A stretch of 21,230 bases of DNA from the NCBI GenBank assembly GCA_017613855.1, contig JAGACY010000446.1:1-21230 (forward strand), given 5' to 3'. A program made the position numbers and the translations under genes. The DNA is from Pseudomonadota bacterium. GTDB taxonomy: Bacteria; Myxococcota; Bradymonadia; UBA4248. Positions 17,501-21,230 of this stretch are shown here, one piece after another (the first letter of the stretch is position 1; each line of letters starts with the position of its first letter). The notes below the pieces were generated by a model. It searched no databases and was not told the origin of the DNA. It worked only from the letters and a program-made list of their open reading frames with translations.

Positions 17501-17961
17501 CCTATGATGTTTCGACGGTCGTTCGCGGTGAACCCATCAATGGCATTGTCGATGACAATGGAAATCCCGTTGAAGTCGATACTTCGTGCTTCATTCAGAA
17601 GGTAAGCGCTGTTCAGTACATTGCACCGCCAAATGAACCAGAACATTCCTGCAATCCTGTTGCTGAGAAGAATAAGATTGGTGATTCTGAATTCGAGAAT
17701 GGATTTACCAACTTTGCTCCGGGAACGTCCAATGTCTATGATCCTGAGAAACCCGATAGCCCAGGCAACAAGAAAGGTGCACAGCTCGAGTTCCAGGTCG
17801 TTGCACAAAACTACGATTGTGTCCCCGAAACAGAAGAAGTTCAGGTCTTCAAAGCTTACATTGATGTTGTCAATCCGACGACAGGTCTTGTCTTCGGTAC
17901 ACGTGAAGTCTCCATTATCGTTCCTGCCAAACCAATTGTGATCAATGATCCGACCAACTAA
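14515..17961 (+). CDS. Lipoprotein with cysteine-rich repeats, Asp/Gly calcium loops and VWA domain (paralogue 1)
   Basis: This 1148-aa protein has a lipoprotein signal ending in IYGC with Cys23. An ~83-aa module occurs twice (about 38-120 and 124-205): a four-cysteine repeat followed by CGNGALDDGEQCDG or CGDGVLDEGEQCDG and a CDTKTCKIDL-type end. A third four-cysteine repeat lies at 214-238. Residues 250-450 carry thrombospondin-3-like loops (DEDGDGISDEIEG, DLDSDGDNIPDSLEG, DSDNDGDGLADEIE, DYDSDGDGILDSIE), expected to bind calcium. A VWA domain starts at about 709: VINVDTTSSMG gives a DxTxS metal site (Asp718, Thr720, Ser722), and HITDAPSH (862-869) supplies the later Asp. About 240 residues beyond 905 complete the VWA fold and add a beta-rich tail. 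An adhesin or matrix-binding surface protein is the likely role. AAAGGAG lies 10 nt before the ATG. A strong terminator separates it from its paralogue. Confidence 0.88.
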   Translation: MTKKTRFLTLVCALAGCFAIYGCSENKKDKGQEQPEFECEMDAQCAANAEGKTECDTVNHVCIKPVVAETCGNGALDDGEQCDGTEIASDLSLNCGEGKKLKDSLTCDTKTCKIDLASSCRELECTLDIDCVKKAGKTVCDTENNVCIEPVVAETCGDGVLDEGEQCDGTEIAEDLSLNCGDIRKLKESLTCDTQTCRVDLYNSCELDPEKVDCVKDADCADNAEGKLKCDLDKGICVESQDGPIEYNDCEYPDEDGDGISDEIEGKDENRDTDEDGIPDYQDLDSDGDNIPDSLEGGTNGCSGAEPITNGMGAVSADYINPDVDGNGINDGIECCGADENNGGTCKEGVEKDENGFYTFCIDTNNNDMPDYIDSDNDGDGLADEIEIKGAVNANANLEGDYFSGDCDGDGNPDALGSADAPIDCDGDGVYDYMDYDSDGDGILDSIELENANEAGLMARYLKDTDGDSLADGDEVAKDGHGAKFICDATGQRINQDDHDLVEKAEAGEEGKQVGYYDENGDFVSVELPDGSEYYYEPVSTCTDVECKFRTSCYMTVDCDRDGLGDEKEVWCEGGVWSALEENTDGDEYQDASEYAAYEYAQKDEDHRFIYIRDENGKKVKDENGDYVVYEIDSPEKLICVKDYGVKDVIDFYFELPYVSDETIQKAIEDSKADTEHPENVIENEAQFYEKNPDKQAKDDSLIFEPAVSKLDLVINVDTTSSMGVAIANVKSNVVGLIEKIQGVKNDQGVFENAMVSDAGFALTTFDDFPISSYGSGGDLPFRLLGQVTTDKNMVEAYTKKDDFKVRNGGDLPEAGAESLYQIATGEGVSWSTGKVDPRINAVKGTWGGVGFRDGTLPVVVHITDAPSHDISTSYNNFTENIAYTPADVAAPHYSDVLIPKLKELGIRVITLYVGHQDANKYNQMYTWAKESEAVVPVCAFSTETAAATQCLLGVKSDPESLNGKEKQCVLFYQGEQSETAQFVSQGVDAIVKYGTYDVSTVVRGEPINGIVDDNGNPVEVDTSCFIQKVSAVQYIAPPNEPEHSCNPVAEKNKIGDSEFENGFTNFAPGTSNVYDPEKPDSPGNKKGAQLEFQVVAQNYDCVPETEEVQVFKAYIDVVNPTTGLVFGTREVSIIVPAKPIVINDPTN

Positions 17962-17995
17962 TGGTTTTGCAGCATTAATCACGTCGTGAGTATTT

Positions 17996-18030
17996 AAAAA
18001 AGTCCCCCTCTGTGTGAGAGGGGCTTTTTT
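17996..18030 (+). terminator. Rho-independent terminator after paralogue 1
   Basis: AAAAAAG (17996-18002) pairs with CTTTTTT (18024-18030), and inside it CCCCTC (18005-18010) pairs with GAGGGG (18018-18023) with a 7-base loop; TC at 18003-18004 is unpaired. The A-rich and T-rich arms could also serve the minus strand. Confidence 0.93.
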
Positions 18031-18103
18031 ACCGTTTTATATGGTGACGAATACTCTGCGGTGGGAGTGAGCTGATTTTAATATAACAGCAGGAGATATT
18101 CCG

Positions 18104-21100
18104 ATGACAAATAGAACCAAGTTTCTGACGTTTGTATGTATCTTGGCCGGCAGTATGGCATCCTACGGATGTTCAGATGATTATTTCGTCGCTTCGACGC
18201 ATAACCCGGTCGTTAAAACAACGCCGGAGTGCACGACAAATGCCGACTGTGCTAACAAAGGTGACAGGATTGAATGCAGTGTCGATGGCATTTGTGTTGC
18301 TCCTGCCGTACCCCCGGAATGCACGACCAATGAGGATTGTGCTGACAAAGGTGATAAAACAGAATGCAGTGATGCTGGCGTTTGTGTTGCACCTTCCGTT
18401 TGCGACAATAATGTACTTGATGAGGGCGAGGAATGTGACGGACTTCTCATTGCCGAAGGTCTCAACATAGATTGCGGTGAGAACAAAAAACTCGTCGATA
18501 CCCCTGTGTGCATTGCCGGCACTTGTAAGATTGATCTTGCACAGTCATGTGTGGAAGAGCCGCAAAATGAATGTACCACAGATGAAGATTGTGCCGGCAA
18601 TGAAGAGGGCAGGACGAAATGCGATGTCGACAACAGCGTCTGTGTTGCTCCGCCCGAATGCGAGCTGGATGAGGATTGTGCCGGCAATGAAGATGGCCGC
18701 ACCAAATGCGATGTCGACACCAGCGTTTGTGTTGTACCGCCCGAATGCGAAGTAGACGACGACTGCGCCGATAAAGAGGATGGCCGCACCAAATGTGATG
18801 TTGACAACAACGTTTGCGTGGTTCCACCCGAATGCGAAGTAGACGACGACTGCGCCGACAAAGAGGATGGCCGCACAAAATGTGATGTTGACAACAACGT
18901 TTGCGTGGTTCCGCCCGAATGTGAGTCTCACGAAGATTGCGCAGATAAAGAAGACGGTCGGATCAAATGCGATGTGACCCAGAATACGTGCTATGCTCCC
19001 GAGTGTGATAACGATGATGCCTGTGTCAACAATCCTGAAGGCAAGAGCAAATGCGATGTTGAAAGTGGGTTCTGTGTTGTGCCGCCCGAGTGCACTACGG
19101 ATGAGGATTGCGCTCAGAAGGAAGATGGCAGAATACAATGCGATACGGAAAAGAGTGTTTGTATTGTTCCGCCGGAATGCACAAAAGATGCTGACTGCGC
19201 CGACAATGAAGAAGGCAAGACCGAGTGCAGTGTTGCTGAAGGCAAATGCGTTGTTCCGGCCCAATGTAAGACAGATGATGATTGTGCCAAGAATACAGAC
19301 GGCAGGACGCAATGTCATGTTGATAAAGGCATTTGTATTAAGCCTGTCATCACCTACAAGGAATGCAAACATCCCGATGAGGATGGCGATGGCATTTCGG
19401 ATGAACTTGAAGGCAAAGAGGATAATCGCGATACCGACGGCGATGGAACCCCTGATTATCTCGATTTAGACAGCGATGGCGATACCATTCCTGATAGCCT
19501 TGAGGGGGCTACTAATAAGTGCTCGGGTGCGGATCCCATCGATTCGGATATGGATGGTGCCCCCGATTATCTGGATTTGGACAGTGATGGCAATACCATT
19601 CTGGATGCAGACGAATGCTGCTGGACAGATGAATCCTGCCAAAATGGCAAAGATGCCAATGGCCTGTTCATATCTTGTATTGACACCGATGGTGATTCCT
19701 ATGCCGACTATGCCGATTCGGACAACGACGGCGATTATGTTTCGGACTTGCTCGAAATCGTCGGTATGGTCAATCCGAAAGATACGAAGCTTGCGGACGA
19801 TGAATTCTCGGGTGATTGCCACGGTGGTGGTGATGATGGCAAATCTCCTGATGGCAATCCGGATAAGAAGGGCAGTGCCGCTGAGCCCATCGACTGTGAT
19901 GGGGACGGCGTGTACGATTTTATGGATAAAGACAGCGACGGCGACGGCATTTCGGATGTCGACGAAGGACAGGGAATTGCCGGTCAGTTCTATCCCAAGG
20001 GCAAAGCCGATTCTGAACCGGGTCGTTACTATTCTCGCTATATGACCGATGCCGACGGCGACGGCATTCCCGATGCGCTCGAATGCGGCGGGTATGGTTC
20101 GACAGGGCCGACTTCAGGTTCTTTCTTCGTGAGCTGTAAAGATACACTCGGTAACGGTATTCCCGATTACCTTGAACTCGACAGCGATAACGACGGTTTG
20201 AAAGATAAGATTGAGCATGAAATTGGATCCAACTGGACCGTTAAAGATACCGATGGCGATGGGGAGGATGACCTCGCCGAGTGGACGGCAGCCGATTTCG
20301 CGATTAAGAATGGGCTTACTATCGTTATTGAATCGTCAGTTCCGGATACCGACCGTGGTGGTACCTGTAAAAAGGTGACAAAGACCGAGGTTCAGGTGAG
20401 TACCCATGATCAACTCGTCAATGATCCCAAATATGGCGTCAAGGACATCTTCGATTTCTTCTTCTCGCTGCCGCCCGATGATACGACGGATAAATCAGAT
20501 ATCCTCGTGTTTATTCCTGCTGTATCTAAATTGGACGTTGTTTTTGATGTTGATACAACGGGGTCGATGGGCACCGCGATATCAAACGTTAAAACAAATA
20601 TCCAATCCATCATCACCAGTGTTCAAGATATGGTGAAAGACAGTGGATTTGGGTTAGTCAATTTTGATGATTTCCCGATTGATGCATGCAACACTGATGA
20701 TACTTCTTATTGTGGTTATGATTATTATGACGATTTACCATATAGGCTTTTAGGGCCAATCTCCACTGATGCTACTACAGTTAGTAATTATACTAAAAAT
20801 ACATTGTTTACTACTCGGGATGGTGAGGATTGGGCTGAGAGTGGTACAGAAAGCATGTATCAGATCATTACAGGCGAGGGAATAACATGGAAAAATGGCT
20901 CCAAATCCTATAGTGTTCCAGCAACGCCAGCAACCGCAACCACATGGGGGGGAGTAGGATTTAGAAATGGAACACTTCCTGTCATTGTTCATACTACGGA
21001 TGTTTATTCTCATGATAGTACTGCCGGGAATACACTTTACAATATGACAGTACCAAATGACTTGTATTATACCACGACAACAGCATACAGTAGTACCACA

Positions 21101-21175
21101 GGTGTGATTGGCCCGCATTATACCGTTGATCTCATTCCAAAATTAAAATCAACGGGAACGCCGGATGGTTTGTAG
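18104..21175 (+). CDS. Lipoprotein with expanded cysteine-rich repeats, calcium loops and truncated VWA domain (paralogue 2)
   Basis: The frame has 1023 aa. The leader is nearly that of paralogue 1 (FLTFVCILAG, then SYGC with Cys23). The cysteine block is enlarged: about eleven four-cysteine repeats of ~29 aa (about 41-412; pattern PPEC, DDCA, KC, VCVV) and only one CDNNVLDEGEECDG block (100-113). Asp/Gly calcium loops fill about 422-720. The VWA domain starts near 808 (FDVDTTGSMG; Asp817, Thr819, Ser821). Alignment by eye with paralogue 1 holds through IPKLK (1011-1015), then is lost and the frame stops eight residues later; some 240 C-terminal residues of the paralogue are missing, including the last part of the VWA fold. 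The frame is therefore probably broken or wrongly joined near 21149. The region after about 20600 is also clearly AT-richer than the repeats. AGGAG (18091-18095) lies 8 nt before the ATG. Confidence 0.82.
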   Translation: MTNRTKFLTFVCILAGSMASYGCSDDYFVASTHNPVVKTTPECTTNADCANKGDRIECSVDGICVAPAVPPECTTNEDCADKGDKTECSDAGVCVAPSVCDNNVLDEGEECDGLLIAEGLNIDCGENKKLVDTPVCIAGTCKIDLAQSCVEEPQNECTTDEDCAGNEEGRTKCDVDNSVCVAPPECELDEDCAGNEDGRTKCDVDTSVCVVPPECEVDDDCADKEDGRTKCDVDNNVCVVPPECEVDDDCADKEDGRTKCDVDNNVCVVPPECESHEDCADKEDGRIKCDVTQNTCYAPECDNDDACVNNPEGKSKCDVESGFCVVPPECTTDEDCAQKEDGRIQCDTEKSVCIVPPECTKDADCADNEEGKTECSVAEGKCVVPAQCKTDDDCAKNTDGRTQCHVDKGICIKPVITYKECKHPDEDGDGISDELEGKEDNRDTDGDGTPDYLDLDSDGDTIPDSLEGATNKCSGADPIDSDMDGAPDYLDLDSDGNTILDADECCWTDESCQNGKDANGLFISCIDTDGDSYADYADSDNDGDYVSDLLEIVGMVNPKDTKLADDEFSGDCHGGGDDGKSPDGNPDKKGSAAEPIDCDGDGVYDFMDKDSDGDGISDVDEGQGIAGQFYPKGKADSEPGRYYSRYMTDADGDGIPDALECGGYGSTGPTSGSFFVSCKDTLGNGIPDYLELDSDNDGLKDKIEHEIGSNWTVKDTDGDGEDDLAEWTAADFAIKNGLTIVIESSVPDTDRGGTCKKVTKTEVQVSTHDQLVNDPKYGVKDIFDFFFSLPPDDTTDKSDILVFIPAVSKLDVVFDVDTTGSMGTAISNVKTNIQSIITSVQDMVKDSGFGLVNFDDFPIDACNTDDTSYCGYDYYDDLPYRLLGPISTDATTVSNYTKNTLFTTRDGEDWAESGTESMYQIITGEGITWKNGSKSYSVPATPATATTWGGVGFRNGTLPVIVHTTDVYSHDSTAGNTLYNMTVPNDLYYTTTTAYSSTTGVIGPHYTVDLIPKLKSTGTPDGL
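18737..18910 (+). repeat. 87-bp coding direct repeat, two adjacent copies
   Basis: Copies at 18737-18823 and 18824-18910 encode the same 29 residues (PPECEVDDDC to DNNVCVV). They differ at three bases only, all synonymous (CCG/CCA, GAT/GAC, ACC/ACA). Neighbouring units are more diverged, so this is the most recent duplication in the cysteine block of paralogue 2. Confidence 0.95.
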
Positions 21176-21230
21176 GAGACAACATCACAGGTGGAGAAGT
21201 GATAGTGGAAGGATCAGCTGGTGACGGAGC
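21130..21230 (+). pseudogene. Fragment reading like a GXGXG (glutamate synthase / FwdC-type) repeat, in another frame
   Basis: In the frame that starts after a TGA at 21127-21129, bases from about 21148 read INGNAGWFVGDNITGGEV, followed by IVEGSAGDG, to the end of the window. The GNAG..VG..ITGGE.IVEG.AGDG spacing is that of the GXGXG beta-helix found in glutamate synthase large subunits and formylmethanofuran dehydrogenase subunit C. There is no ATG, GTG or TTG start in this frame after the TGA. It directly replaces the expected C-terminal part of the VWA gene, so it is either the edge of a rearrangement or a chimeric join. Recognition is by eye over ~27 residues only. Confidence 0.5.

Noticed and set aside
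18181..18897. Long minus-strand open frame of 238 codons opposite paralogue 2, and another at 18545-19372
   Set aside because: They lie antisense to the cysteine repeats and inherit their period; composition is only the complement of repeated Asp/Cys/Glu codons. No ribosome site was seen.
18550..19350. Regularly spaced repeats that could be taken for a CRISPR array
   Set aside because: The period is about 87 bp, the repeats are in frame and encode conserved cysteine motifs, and there are no unique spacers or cas genes.

Overview
The window looks like the chromosome of an uncultured, moderate-GC member of the Myxococcota / former Deltaproteobacteria. The evidence is the density of large secreted lipoproteins built from cysteine-rich repeats (CGNG..D.GE.CDG and NNCGACGNVC types), IPT/TIG domains, thrombospondin-3-like Asp/Gly calcium loops and VWA domains, plus a very long S41 protease with Ig-like and SH3-like tails. 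This assignment rests on recognised protein styles, not on a marker gene, so the phylum is an inference.

Layout. Positions 1-305 are a non-coding repeat field (heptad arrays and hairpins). Positions 306-5496 hold a minus-strand run, in transcription order: a HEAT-like helical protein of unknown function, nadC (quinolinate phosphoribosyltransferase) 4 nt behind it, then an S41/PDZ protease. Divergently, 5631-6407 encodes an M50B-like membrane metalloprotease with a good terminator. At 6648-8117 is a lipoprotein joining cysteine-rich modules, an SH3b domain and a CHAP/NlpC-type cysteine amidase. At 8143-8404 is a complete small tRNA unit: promoter, two identical tRNA-Gly(GCC), terminator. An S51 peptidase E-like protein follows (8436-9170), then a 340-bp heptad-repeat field.

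Positions 9511-14063 are again minus strand: a large IPT/TIG lipoprotein (10863-14063), then a PqqD-like protein and an HPr-kinase-like ATPase separated by only 5 nt. The last two form the core of a peptide-modification-like system, but no maturase or precursor is visible. On the plus strand at 14515-17961 and 18104-21175 are two tandem paralogous lipoproteins, each with cysteine-rich repeats, Asp/Gly calcium loops and a VWA domain. The second has an expanded repeat block and breaks off inside or just after its VWA domain. Beyond the break another frame reads like a GXGXG (glutamate-synthase/FwdC) repeat, so the last ~80 bp are probably a rearrangement or a chimeric assembly join.

The most unusual non-coding content is (i) a family of 7-bp tandem arrays, nearly all reducible to AAT plus four variable bases, at several intergenic sites; (ii) three palindromes sharing an asymmetric core (unpaired G, TAT, GCA loop, ATA) with different but self-complementary arms; and (iii) matching direct-repeat modules on both sides of the IPT/TIG lipoprotein gene. 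The secreted proteins suggest an envelope specialised for adhesion, calcium-stabilised surface structures and peptidoglycan or protein processing.
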